Positions 47,701-59,100 of a DNA stretch of 64,000 nt are shown here, one piece after another. The first letter of the stretch is position 1, and every line of letters begins with the position of its first letter. The translations under genes were made by a program, and so were the position numbers. Under the pieces are notes generated by a model. That model saw only the letters and a list, made by a program, of their open reading frames with translations, was not told the origin of the DNA and did no database searches. This stretch comes from Lepidurus packardi. Lineage: Eukaryota; Arthropoda; Branchiopoda; Notostraca; Triopsidae. Where the stretch lies: NCBI GenBank assembly GCA_023053545.1, contig JAKZAN010000004.1, positions 12,499,235 to 12,563,234 on the forward strand. Reading direction: 5' to 3'.

Positions 47701-50700
47701 GAACGATCCCTTCACGACGAAGGTAAATTCACTTCCATTTCCTTTTATGTATTTAATTAATATCGATTAAATTCCGTCGAGTGATCTTAAATAGAACTTG
47801 AAAGTCAATTCCACTGCAAGGACGGGTCCAAGCAGATCCCACAGCAACATGTCTGTGACAGTTTGATCCACTGCATGGATATCAGTGACGAGCTCAACTG
47901 TACCTGCAAGCAGCGTATTGCTCCTTCGAAAGTCTGCGACGGAATCTTCGATTGCCCTACCCTGGAAGACGAACGCGGTTGTCGCGGATGCACCGAAAAG
48001 CAGTTCAACTGCGATGACAACAGACGCACTTGCTTAACCATGTCGCAACGCTGTGATACCGTCAAGGATTGCCCTGATGGCCGCGATGAGTACGGTTGTG
48101 ACGTACTCTCCCCTTCCGTCGAACCTCCCAAAGTATTGCCTAAGCAAAACCCCGCTTTCCTTTCACATCTAATCGCATTCCTTTCTACAATTCGATTCCC
48201 AGGTGTACACCGCCAAATTTAGTAGCGGAGTATTGCTCCATAACCATAAAGGTACCTGGTACCCGGTCTGCGCCAAAGAGCTGTACGTTAAAAAGTACCT
48301 CCGCCAGGTCTGCGTCACTTTAGTGGGCAATACCATCGAGTAATACCTCTATAAGCGCAATTTTTGCAGGAAAATCATTCTAATTTCGACTATTAACAGG
48401 GAAGCGCGTTCGGCGCTCATTACGGTGGATCCAAAAACCTATAAGGGCAAATACATCCATGTCTTGCGCGACGGTACTTCCGAGACGGCGTCTTTCAAAA
48501 TCCTCGATACTTGTGAGCAAGTGTACCAGGTGATCTGCCCCATTCCGCACTGCGGCCGCAAAAGTGAAGACCCCTTTAATATCGGCCGACGCGACTACCT
48601 CCGCAACCGACCCACGACCCCACATGTGGTAAAAGTACCCATGCCGCTGCACACGTACTACAACGCGACGACGACCGAAACTTACATCGACAGTACTACC
48701 AGCAGCGCAGCGATGAGGTCCACGATGAGGTCCATTAAGAGCCTCTCTAGTCGCAAACGCGTTAGGAGTAGGAAGAAGAACCGGGTACCCAAAGTATCCT
48801 CTGGGCGCAGGAGAGGCAGTACAAGAACAACTACGCCTGAACCGTCGGACGTCGAGGAAGAGGAGGTGGACTGGACACTACGCATGGCACAACTCCACCA
48901 AACTGACGTAAAACTGACCTTGCATGTACCCACCCCGACCGCACTCCCCGTACCCAAACGAGCCAATACCAAGCGATCCAAAAGGGCGGTACACTACACA
49001 GATCTGATCAAAGAAGGACAGACCTACCATGAAGAGATGAAAGAATGCCGCAGTCGAGCGTGCACGCCTGATAACATCCCTTCGGGTACTATCATGGAAT
49101 ACGGCAGGCCAAACCGAGTACCTACTAACAGTTCTCAAACTAATAAAGTGAACCGTATTGTGGGAGGAATTAAGGCAACGGTAGGCGCAGCACCTTGGAC
49201 TGCGGCCGTGTACCGTAACGGAAACTTCGTCTGTGGCGCCACTGTCGTTACCAGTCGTTGGATCATCACTGCCAGCCATTGTACCAACAGGTAAAAAAAT
49301 ATGAAAATCAATACTTAATAACTACTTAATACGTAATAACTACTTAATACTTCATAAATATAAATTAATACTTAATAAATACTTAATACTACATCTCTTT
49401 GCTAAATTGAAATTAAAATTCCCATAAATTGGAAAAAAGATTAATTTCCAAATATTGTTGAATTTATGTAGGTTCTACTTGTACTACTACGAGGTACAAG
49501 TAAGCATGTTACGGCGCTACTCTTTCTCACATTTGGAGCAAACGCGACTGGTAACCGAAGTCCATCAAAACCCTGATTACAATCCTTTCAAACTGGAGAG
49601 TGATATCGCCTTGCTTCTGGTCAAAGAACCTTTTCACTTGAACCAATGGGCCACGCCTGCTTGTTTACCTCCACCGCACTATGAACCCGAAGCGGGTACT
49701 TTGTGTACCATGACTGGCTGGGGCAATACCGCCGAAAGCGGGGCAGATCGTAAGGGATTTTATAGCTCTCTAACCTATTAAATTCACGAACTATTAATGT
49801 CAAACTTTCTAGCGGATCAAATGCAAGAAGTACAGATACCTGTCTGGGCGGATTGCTCCCAACGTTCCGATCCTAAAAAGGAGTTTTGTGCCGGTTGGAG
49901 CGAAGGAGGAAGGGACGCTTGTCAAGGAGATTCCGGTGGACCCCTTATGTGCCCGTAAATACTACCAACTCATGATTCCATCCGCTCCTCCTTCCTGAAC
50001 TCTTTTTGTTTCAAATCATCCTTTCGAAACAGTCCTTAAATTAATTAAAAATTAATATAAGAATTTATTTTTATATTTAATTTTAAAAAATATGAATGGA
50101 AAATCATTTTCTTTTTTGGGGTAATTTTTCCTAATTATTCTAGGGATCCTGAGTTTAATGGCGTATGGGTACTGGCCGGGATTATCAGTAGAGGGAAAGG
50201 ATGTGCTCGTCCTAACGAACCGGGAGTTTATAGTCGCGTAACAGCTCATTTGGATTGGATTTACGCTACAATGAGTAACACTAAAAGCCATCATTGAAAA
50301 AAAAAAAAAAAAAAAAATTAAAAATGGGTAATTTGGAATGTTTTTTTACCAGGCGAGGAAAGAAAAGCGACCAGTTTTCCCATTGTGGATTGTCCTGGCA
50401 TAGTTTGTAAACTTAGTGGTGGGGCATGTGTCTTTCCTAAGTATCTCTGCGATCGTATTGTGGATTGCTTGGACGCCGAGGATGAACTTGGTTGTACGTA
50501 CAACATGACCCAAGCGATAGGCAATACCACCACAGAGAGTGCCTTAACACAGATTTCACTGGAAAACCATTCGGATTTGTCGAATGCGACTCAAACTCAA
50601 GGGTCTTGCAAGGCAGGAGAATATCAATGCGCCAAGTATTGAAACTCTCACTCGTTTAAAGTTAATACTCATGTTATTTTCCTAATTTCTGTCATAATTT

Positions 50701-53700
50701 TCGACAGCATTAAGCAATGTGTTTTACAAAGCAGCGTCTGTGATGGCAAAAGAGACTGTGCTGATACCACTGACGAGCGATTTTGCACTTGCGCAGACCT
50801 CTTGAAGGTGAAAAACGCTACGAAAATCTGCGATTCGCTCCTGGATTGCGCCGATATGACCGACGAATCAAACTGCCGTAATGATTCAATCTTTTCCATG
50901 CTAATTATCCCAATTCTATCTCGTAATCGCCCATTAATCGTTATTATGAAAAGATTATGATTAAATTCATAACTAATCATTACTAGTTATTTATTGGATT
51001 TATTATATTTATTTATTGGATTTATTATATTTATTTATTGGATTTATTATATTTATTTATTGGGTTTATTATATTTATTTATTGGATTTATTATATTTAT
51101 TTATTGGGTTTATTATATTTATTTATTGGATTTATTATATTTATTTATTGGATTTATTATATGTACAAGCTATTTAAAATCCTATTCTTTTGCAGAGAAA
51201 TGCAATTCGGATCAGTTTTACTGTCGCCAAAGCCAAAAATGCATCGAAACCGAGAAAGTATGCGACAATACCAGCGACTGCTTCTACGGCGAGGATGAGA
51301 AGGGCTGCAGTAAGTCTCAGAACTATTTTTAAACAATACTTCAGGTTTTTAATCGAATTTTAATTTTTAATCGATTTTTAATTATTAATCGATTTTTTAT
51401 TATTAATCGATTTTGTGTTTTTTAATCGATTTTAAATTTTTATCGATTTTTAATTATTAATCGATTTTAAATTATTAATCGATTTTAATTTTTTTATAGA
51501 TTTTTTATTTCTAATCGATTCTGTATTTTTTTAAAGCGATTTTAAATTATTAATCGATTTTTTTTAAAAACAGTCGCATTGGCTGATAAGGGCAAATTGG
51601 TTATGCAAGCCACAGGCGAAATACGGAAGTCACAAACTGGACTTGTGGCGATCAACAAGCTTGGATTTTGGCAACCCATCTGTGTACCCGCATGGACCAC
51701 AGCACTAAGCAACGCCGTCTGCAAATACCTCGGATTCCAGTACTAGTTCTTTTCTGATTCTTCTAATTTTTCCTTTTGAATTACCGAATTATTTACGTTA
51801 TTTTTACATAATTTTTTAAGGTCGGCGCGTAACTTTAGCTTGCAAGTCGGGTTACTTAACGTTCTAAGCTACGAAAGTCCTTCCAAGTTGTTCTGGATAG
51901 GTTCGGCCAATACAAGTACCGGCCGAGGAGCTCGCAAGAAGATTACTTCAGAATCCACTGGCCTGTACAATTTCGAAGCCTTTGCTGGCGTGGTAGACGT
52001 ATTGGATCATTTGAAAACAGGCAAGCAGTTTGAAGATCCGTTAGGGAAAATCTTGAAGCTCCACATGGTTAAAAAGCGTCAAGTGGGGTGTTATAACGTC
52101 CAGGTTACGTGCAATGCGTTGGCATGTGGAACCAGACCTATCTATAGTGCTAATGCTAATGCAAACCAACTGAAAGCTCGAGAAGGACTTTGGCCTTGGC
52201 AAGGTACTCTGTACGCGGATGGAAAGTACTTGTGTGGTGCAACCCTCATTTCCCTTCAATGGATCCTAACCTCGCAGCATTGCTTAGAAGGAGTGGTGTA
52301 TGTTTAAGCTTTTCCTATTATTTCTTTAATAGTAAATGTTAGTTAATGTTATTGGTATTACTGGAAAGGTTTGGCCAAACGAGATTAGCAGTTTTGCTGG
52401 GAGCCTGGTTGGATCAAAATTTGGCGACTCCTTACGAGCAAATTGTGAACATTGTAAGCCATATACGAGTGCCAGATACCAATATTGCCTTGCTGCAGTT
52501 ACAGTCGCCGATTACCTTAACGGATTACGTGAATCCTCTCTGCTTGCCAAACAAGTACGTACGAATGCTTCGCTTTTATTAAGAGAGAACTTATCCCTAA
52601 TTATTTTTTTACCATGTGTATGTGTAGTTCTGTTCCACTGACCGATTTTAAGCAATGCGTGACTCTGGGCAAACAAAAGGAGGTGTTAGTTAGTGCAATT
52701 ACCCATCAAGTTGAAGAAGTTTGCAGCAGCAGAACAAAAATCTGTACCAAAAGCAATTCCAATGAAGCAACTGCCCAAGCTTGCCAGGTAAACTTCCCAC
52801 ATAAACAATCCAGAGATTAAGCTTGGTACCAAGCTCCTAAAGTACATATTTAAAAAAAAATATGTTAGTGTAATATTCAATAAAGTAGCATAATTATGCA
52901 CGACTTTAGGATGGTACCTGGGGTGGGATTCTCGCTTGCAACAAAGAAAACAACTGGTTTGCAGTCGGCGTTTATCACTCGCACAGTCTTTGCTTCATTG
53001 ACGAGAAACGACATAATACTCACGAGTCTTTATTACCGTTTGTGGACCTAATCAAGTCCATTTCTACTTGCAACAGTACTAAAGTTTGTCCACGTAAGCT
53101 TTCACTATTAAGAATCCGCACGAAATGTAACGGCAACACTCAAATTTCATTGTTAGCACGTTGGGAAATGACGAAGCACAACTGCGTTCATGTTTGTGCG
53201 TTGGGGAACTGTTTGAGCGCGAAGGATGTTTGTAATGGTGTGTTAAACTGCCGCGAGGGTTCGGATGAGTCGCGATCTTGCACTCCTACAACGAATCGAT
53301 GTTCGCTCAACGAAAACGGGGCTTGCGGTACTCAAAGAAGTCCAAAAATTAGCGAAAAATTCTAAATATATGATGGCATAGAGGAATGTCCAAAGACGGA
53401 TGATTTTGCGTGCAGAAACACGATTTGCGTGAACAAAACCCACGTTTGCGATGGCTTGGACGACTGCGGAGATAACAGCGACGAAGAAGTGGATTCCTTG
53501 GAATGCTTCTGTCAATACCTCAGAGATGACGCTAGGCGTTGTGACGGAATCTTGGATTGCCCTGATGGTCGCGATGAAAAGAATTGCGGATGTGTTGCAG
53601 ACGAATTCCGCTGCTACAAGTCAATCCAAATTAACCCCAACCGCATTTCTGTTTTAAACTTTCTACTTTTTCCCTATTTTAGATCTAACCATACTTGTAT

Positions 53701-54075
53701 TGAACGCACTTCAATGTGCGATGGAGTTTATGATTGCACTAATGGCGAGGATGAAGCCAATTGCGTCACAATAAGCTCAAAAATTCCGGTTGAAGAAAAC
53801 GTTTTAGGGTAGCAATTGCATTTCTCCTTAATTCATTTCTCTAAAACTTTTTTGACAGGTTGGCCAAAGCTGAATCTGAGGGATACTTAATGCCCCGGGT
53901 AAGCGGATCATGGTTTACTTATTGTGACACGAATTGGGGTACTGAAGACGCCGAAGCAATGTGCAAAGCTCTGGACTTTAAGTCGCACACACACAGCAAT
54001 CAAACTGTTCCTCCTCGTTGGCCTTTCTTCAATCCGCCAGCCTGTGAGCAAGTCATTTACCTTCAGTGCTCTTAA
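44721..54075 (+). CDS. ndl: Nudel-like type II transmembrane mosaic serine protease
   Basis: Exons: 44721-44790, 44873-45019, 45083-47722, 47795-48132, 48203-48339, 48400-49290, 49472-49749, 49813-49954, 50144-50274, 50353-50635, 50708-50877, 51196-51309, 51574-51739, 51821-52297, 52369-52554, 52628-52787, 52910-53327, 53382-53619, 53683-53808, 53859-54075; 2442 codons plus stop. Order: short cytoplasmic end, one helix ([20 protein letters not shown]), a roughly 880-residue Ser/Thr-rich stalk, LDL-receptor repeats, SRCR-like segment, trypsin domain 1 (RIVGG, ITASHC, SDIALLL, GDSGGP: full triad), four LDL-receptor repeats, SRCR-like segment, trypsin-like domain 2 (LTSQHC, DTNIALL, but DGTWGGIL where GDSGGP should be, so no catalytic serine), then further LDL-receptor repeats and an SRCR-like end. 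This plan matches Drosophila Nudel, which acts in eggshell formation and dorsoventral patterning. The first ATG is uncertain; the frame is open upstream to about 44658. Confidence 0.87.
45475..46580 (+). repeat. 201-bp coding repeat (67-residue mucin-like units)
   Basis: At least five consecutive copies, plus a partial sixth, of a 67-residue Ser/Thr-rich unit in the stalk of the Nudel-like protein. Each starts near [13 protein letters not shown] and contains [13 protein letters not shown] and ESSSIPST. Units are well conserved in DNA as well as protein, which suggests recent tandem expansion or homogenisation. The stalk is expected to be heavily O-glycosylated. Confidence 0.9.
49295..49410. 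repeat. Short AT-rich repeat in Nudel-like intron
   Basis: Degenerate copies of AATACTTAATAACTACTT spaced about 15-20 bp apart between two exons of trypsin domain 1. Simple-sequence expansion. Confidence 0.6.
50986..51165. repeat. 22-bp minisatellite in Nudel-like intron
   Basis: About eight near-perfect head-to-tail copies of TTATTGGATTTATTATATTT-AT, with an A/G variant (GGATTT or GGGTTT). Because 22 is not a multiple of three, all frames are open and create artificial hydrophobic open frames; these are not genes. Confidence 0.9.
51345..51565. repeat. TTAATCGATTTT repeat in Nudel-like intron
   Basis: About ten degenerate copies of TTAATTATTAATCGATTTT between two exons. It shares the ATCGAT core with arrays at 14400-14595, 57040-57160, 58064-58216 and 60265-60340. 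Confidence 0.75.
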
Positions 54076-54489
54076 GCGACATTTTCCCTTAATCTTGTTG
54101 GTTCCCAAATTATAAAAAGGCCCTTGTTTTAGCATTCCTGTGCTCGTTTAGCTTAACTATTTATTGTTACTGTTTTAAAATATCCTTTTTCCCTTCTCAA
54201 GCTGTTTAAGCTTTACACCAATACATACATGTCGCCATTGAAAAGCCTCTTGAACTTGTTTAAGTGTGATGGAAACCATTGCTCAGGAATTTTCCCAACA
54301 AAGCCAGCGCGTGCCAAAATTACACCCAAAATTAACCCTCCAATCCTTACCACGCTTTTCTAGAGAACTTGGTGTAGAATTTTCTTACGTCACAGAAAAC
54401 CAGAGGCTATTGGGAATGAAGGCAAAGGTTTTGTAGGTTTTAGAGGAAAAATAGCCAGAAAATCCAGGAAGCAAACAAAACGAGGCAGC
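54076..54489. other. Nudel-like 3' flank and BMP promoter region
   Basis: Tandem spacer between two rightward genes. No repeats or RNA genes are recognised. The TATAAAA at about 54111-54117 is too far from the next ATG to be called its TATA box with confidence. Confidence 0.45.
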
Positions 54490-55952
54490 ATGGAGCCAAG
54501 GAACGTCGCCGTGCTGTCTGTAATTTCCCTAGCTTTACTGTCGTGTTGCTGCCCTATTGCTGACAGTGTAAATACAACTGAATTACCCATCCCGGATTAC
54601 ATGTGGCAGCTCTACTCCAGTAAAGGGTCCTTCAATGTCAACCCACTCGACACAGTTCGCAGCTTCTCCAGCACCCTTCTCAGTAAGTGAATTACAACAA
54701 GCACAATCACAAAGTCCAACATCTAAACTTGGCCGAAACGGTCCTAGGTAATCAATGCCAAAACTTCAAGTACCAGATTCATTGCACATGGCTATTTGAG
54801 TTCAACTGCACAATTCCCAGAAGTGAGACTCTCAATTTTGCAGATCTACATTTCTCAGAACGACTTCCCAGTGAGTTTTCCTCCTTTACCATCGTGATTG
54901 TTTATCATTATTAGACCTCATCCTTTATTTAGGATTATGACTTCAAATTACCTAATTAGCTCTTTTTGTTTATGTTATATGTTTTATGTTATATGTTTCT
55001 CAGAACGACTTCCCAGTGAGTTTTCCTCCTTACCATCGTGATTGTTTATCATTATTAGACCTCATCCTCTATTTAGGATTATGACTTCAAATTACCTAAT
55101 TAGCTCTTTTTGTTTATGTTATTTGTTTATACAATTCTAGGAAGGACTCTTGTTCACCTCTGTGACGTCACTGGATCTGGAAAACGTTCCAGTTGCATCC
55201 TTTTCAACCAACTCCAACTTGACCGTCTGCGCATCACTGAACTCATTCAACAACTTTTGCAAGCGAGCAGTTATGTAAAGTTGTCTATCCAATTAACGTT
55301 ACGCAATAGCAGCCGGAGCGAATCCATACCTTCCGCCATATCTCACAGTGGCATTACACTAATCCTGTCGTCCATCGACGAAAACCGTGACCATCAGTCA
55401 AACCACAGGAGAAGACACAGAAAGAAGCGCGATATAGACTTTGAAGACTTGGAAGAAGATTCCAACCGGATTTGGGAGAACCACATCCCTAATCCTAAAC
55501 CTTTATCTCCCAAAGGTAAACCAAAGAAAGGCGCCAAAAACCCCAACTGTCGCCGACGACCAATGCACGTGGATTTCGCTAGTATTCACTACGATACTTG
55601 GATTATCGCCCCCCGAGGCTTTGAGGTACCAATCCCAAACAATACTCAACTAAACTGACACTCGGAACGAAAAGAATGAAAACTTTTATTAAGATTAAGG
55701 TTTTCTATCACGTTTTAGGCGTTTGAATGTGTGGGACGTTGTCAGTTTCCGTTAAGCGACCACGTGACTCCAACAAAGCACGCCATCATCCAAGCCTTAT
55801 TGCACACAGTGACTCCTGATAAAATAACGCGACCTTGTTGTGTGCCAACACGCTTAGAGCCCATCAGTCTTCTCTACGTGGACGACAACGGGGTCGTGAC
55901 TTACAAGTACAACTACGAGGACATGGTAGTGGCCGAATGCGGTTGTCGATAA
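54490..55952 (+). CDS. TGF-beta family ligand, BMP9/10-like
   Basis: Exons 54490-54682, 54748-54870, 55141-55625 and 55719-55952 give 344 codons plus stop. It is a secreted growth factor precursor expected to signal through type I/II receptor kinases and Smads. A signal peptide ([19 protein letters not shown]) is followed by a prodomain with [19 protein letters not shown] furin-type site RRRHRKKRD lies near residue 220. The mature cystine-knot domain (last about 100 residues) has [64 protein letters not shown] and the terminal [18 protein letters not shown] and [11 protein letters not shown] segments resemble vertebrate BMP10/GDF2. The prodomain is short for the family. Intron 2 carries a tandem duplication that repeats the end of exon 2. 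Confidence 0.92.
54851..55126. repeat. Tandem duplication covering a BMP splice donor
   Basis: Two head-to-tail copies (54851-54990 and 54996-55126, period about 145 bp) start TTTCTCAGAACGACTTCCCA followed by GTGAGT and include the last 20 bases of exon 2. The second copy differs by a few bases only. Confidence 0.9.
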
Positions 55953-56113
55953 GCAGATCATAGTTGGTATAACCTGTACTAGCCTATTTAATCCTCTTTT
56001 AAATCCATCCAGTTTTAAGAACAACACGATTTTGCGTCCGTAAAACAAGACATTTGTATTCAACACGACAAGATAACTCTCCTAAAGAAGAATTTTAACA
56101 TTTCTTAACAATT

Positions 56114-59100
56114 CTATTCGCTGCCTTCATTCTTTCTGAACAAAATGTTACACAATTCGGAATTCTTCTCATTCAACGCAAAGGTACGACCAGGAATGCT
56201 TTCCGATCGCCGTTTCGCTTTGTGGATCCGGTGTTTGGACCCTGGTATCCGCTCTTGCTTGTACACATCGTGCCTTTAACAATTGTAATTCTCTCGTTAA
56301 TAAAGTACTTCTTTGAATCATTACTAATTAATCAATTTCTACAATTTCTACTCCTTTATAACTAATTGATTCACATTTAATCGGTTTTACCTGAGCGTAA
56401 AGCCTGGTTGACTCATTCGAAGGCACATGAGCACCTCATCGGAGAAATCCACATCCGTTTTAAAGTCAATCATAGCTTGCGCATTCACATCGAAGCTTAC
56501 TTGACTCTGGATGAAGGCAGTGTCAATCTTCAGCTTTCCATCCAATTGAATGGCCGCTCTAGAATCCGAAATCAAAAGAAAAATTCTTAAGAAATCCACG
56601 CGTAAGCACTGGGATCAAAGCATTCTTTGGATTAGCATTGGCTTGCTTTCTTTGCTTCATTGAAGCAAAGAAATGCAAGCCAATGAAGGTGATGCTACTA
56701 CCAAAAGAACAGAAGTTATACGTACTCGTTTTCGACTAAGGAATGGGCGTTCTTGTACCATAAACTGATTTGGATCTGTCCGGCGAAATCAAAGGAAACG
56801 ACTCCCAACACGTCTAAGACAGCCGGGAAACCACTTTGGAGCGGCAGGACCTGATAATGGTCCTGTAACAGCACTGTGGCCTTAGAAACCAAGATAGACA
56901 ACCATTAGTGTACTGCGCCTTAATACATTACTCTTTTAAACTAAAAAATTCAATTAAGTTTTCAATAAAAATCCGAAATTTTCGCAAAAAATTATATATA
57001 TATATGATTTTTTTATAAGTTAGACATATATACCTAAATCAATCTATATCTAAATGTAAATCTACATCTAAATCGATTATATACCGATGTAAACTAAAAT
57101 ATTTTATCGATTTATAATATACCGATAAACTAACATATCGATTATATCGATACACAGGTGCCGGCACCATACGTCGATGCAGCCTGGTCTGTCGTGTAAA
57201 GTGACGGATCCGTCACTTTAGGAGCTGAGGCAAATTTGACCGAAAACCATATCAAGACCGAATACCTCCTCACACCCCTGTAAATCGATTTATAACCGGT
57301 TTATATCGAAACCATTTGTGACTTTCAATATGAACTTGACGACTAGTGAAAACGAACATGGCGAACATGCAGAAAACAACAATGAAAGTAGACTTCCCAA
57401 GAAGATAAGAACGTTACGAGATTGCTCAAACTAACCTAACGTTCTTTGTTTGTGCCAACATAAAGTGAAGAGCTCGTTTTGTGTTTATCTGGCGCACCCA
57501 CCATCAGGGGGTGTGAAGTGCTATTCGGTCTGAACTTGATACCGTTTTCAGTCAAATTTGCCTCAGCTCCCTTCAGGAGACTGACGGATCCGTCACTTTA
57601 CACGACAGGCCAAGTTGGTCGATGTACACAGTAAAATGTATATCGATGTATATGTATATCGATAAAGTTAATATATATTGATATGTACTTTCTTCGCTCT
57701 ATTTAAATTTGTTAATACAGTATATACAGATAAGAAGGTACATACTTGCAAAGCGGTTGTTCGCTCGGAAGCAGTGCCAGACCACACATGGCCCATTAAC
57801 TCGCCATTGCCCGTAAAAAAGACAATGGGGCGTAACTGGGCCCCGTTGAAAGTTAACTCCATTCCAGCCGTTGGATCTTCGTCCTCAGTTTCATCCGATC
57901 CGGAAAATTTCCCCAATCCTCCCGTGTAAATGCCAAGCTATAATTCAAATAGGCAATTTAACATCCATTACTTCCAAAACTACTCCTTACTAAAAAAATT
58001 TACAATTAATCCAGGATTCAAGAAAATTAATCTAAAATAAAGTTACCACGCGACATTATAATCAATAATATAATCAATAAATCAATATAATCGATAATAT
58101 AATCAATAAATCAATATAATCGATAATATAATCAATAAATCAATATAATCGATAATATAATCAATAAATCAATATAATCGATAATATAATCAATAAATCA
58201 ATATAATCGATATTATAATCCAATAATTATATAATATACTAAAAGAAGATATCGTCTCTAATTGTAAGGCATAATTTACATAGAAACTGAACTGATTATA
58301 TAAACTGAACTGAACATAGAACTGATTAGTAAGAAAAAGAGGTATTTAAATTACCGATAAGAGCTCGAGGGAATGTTCCTGGTTTTGTACGGTGACATCA
58401 AAGGCACTCCGCTTCAGTAACCCTCCTCCGATTTCCATGGAGGAGCAGAAGGTGCTATTGCCACTCACATCGGTGGCCAGAGTCCGGGTGAACGCGGTTG
58501 ATAAGCCGGTTTGTCCCATCACGTGATAATTGTACAAGTCTGCTTGCTGCTTCAAGCTCTGCCAAAGCCTTTGTACGTGCGCGTCTTTGGCGGCGAAATC
58601 ACGTAATCGCTGGAGTGCGTAGATGCTAACTTCCCCATCCGTTTTGGCGTCCAAACTTTGCAGAATGTCTTCTAAGAGCGCCAAACTGGGCTGGCTCTTG
58701 AGCAAAATGTCCAAAGCCAAGGTACGGGCGCTGGAATCGTACTTTCGGTCGCTTTGGAAGTAAACTTTTTCCAAGATCGATTTGACTTGGGTCGTGATGA
58801 AAGCTACAGGCATGCCTTGCAACGTCTTGACAGCAGCAGCTTGCGTTTTGGCCTCTTCATGAGCCACGTACTTGAGAATGACGGGCATTGTGTCCTCCAA
58901 CGCCAAGTTTTTTAGCGCTCTCAAGCACACGTGCCTGCAATCTGCCTCTTTAGGACCGCACGACGCCAACTTCCCCACAATGGTCGTCCTCACATCGCCC
59001 ACCACCTACCAAAAACAAGGAAAAGATAAACCAACATCGATTTACATCCCATTCTTCCCCTCGAAACAGTAAAAGATCTATCACGAGCGAAATTCTCATT

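Noticed and set aside
50994..51332. Open frames rich in [14 protein letters not shown] residues
   Set aside because: They are the 22-bp minisatellite read through in several frames; the unit length keeps all frames open. Not a membrane protein.
58064..58216. Regular 29-bp repeats that could suggest a CRISPR array
   Set aside because: There are no unique spacers between units and the setting is a eukaryotic intron. It is a minisatellite.
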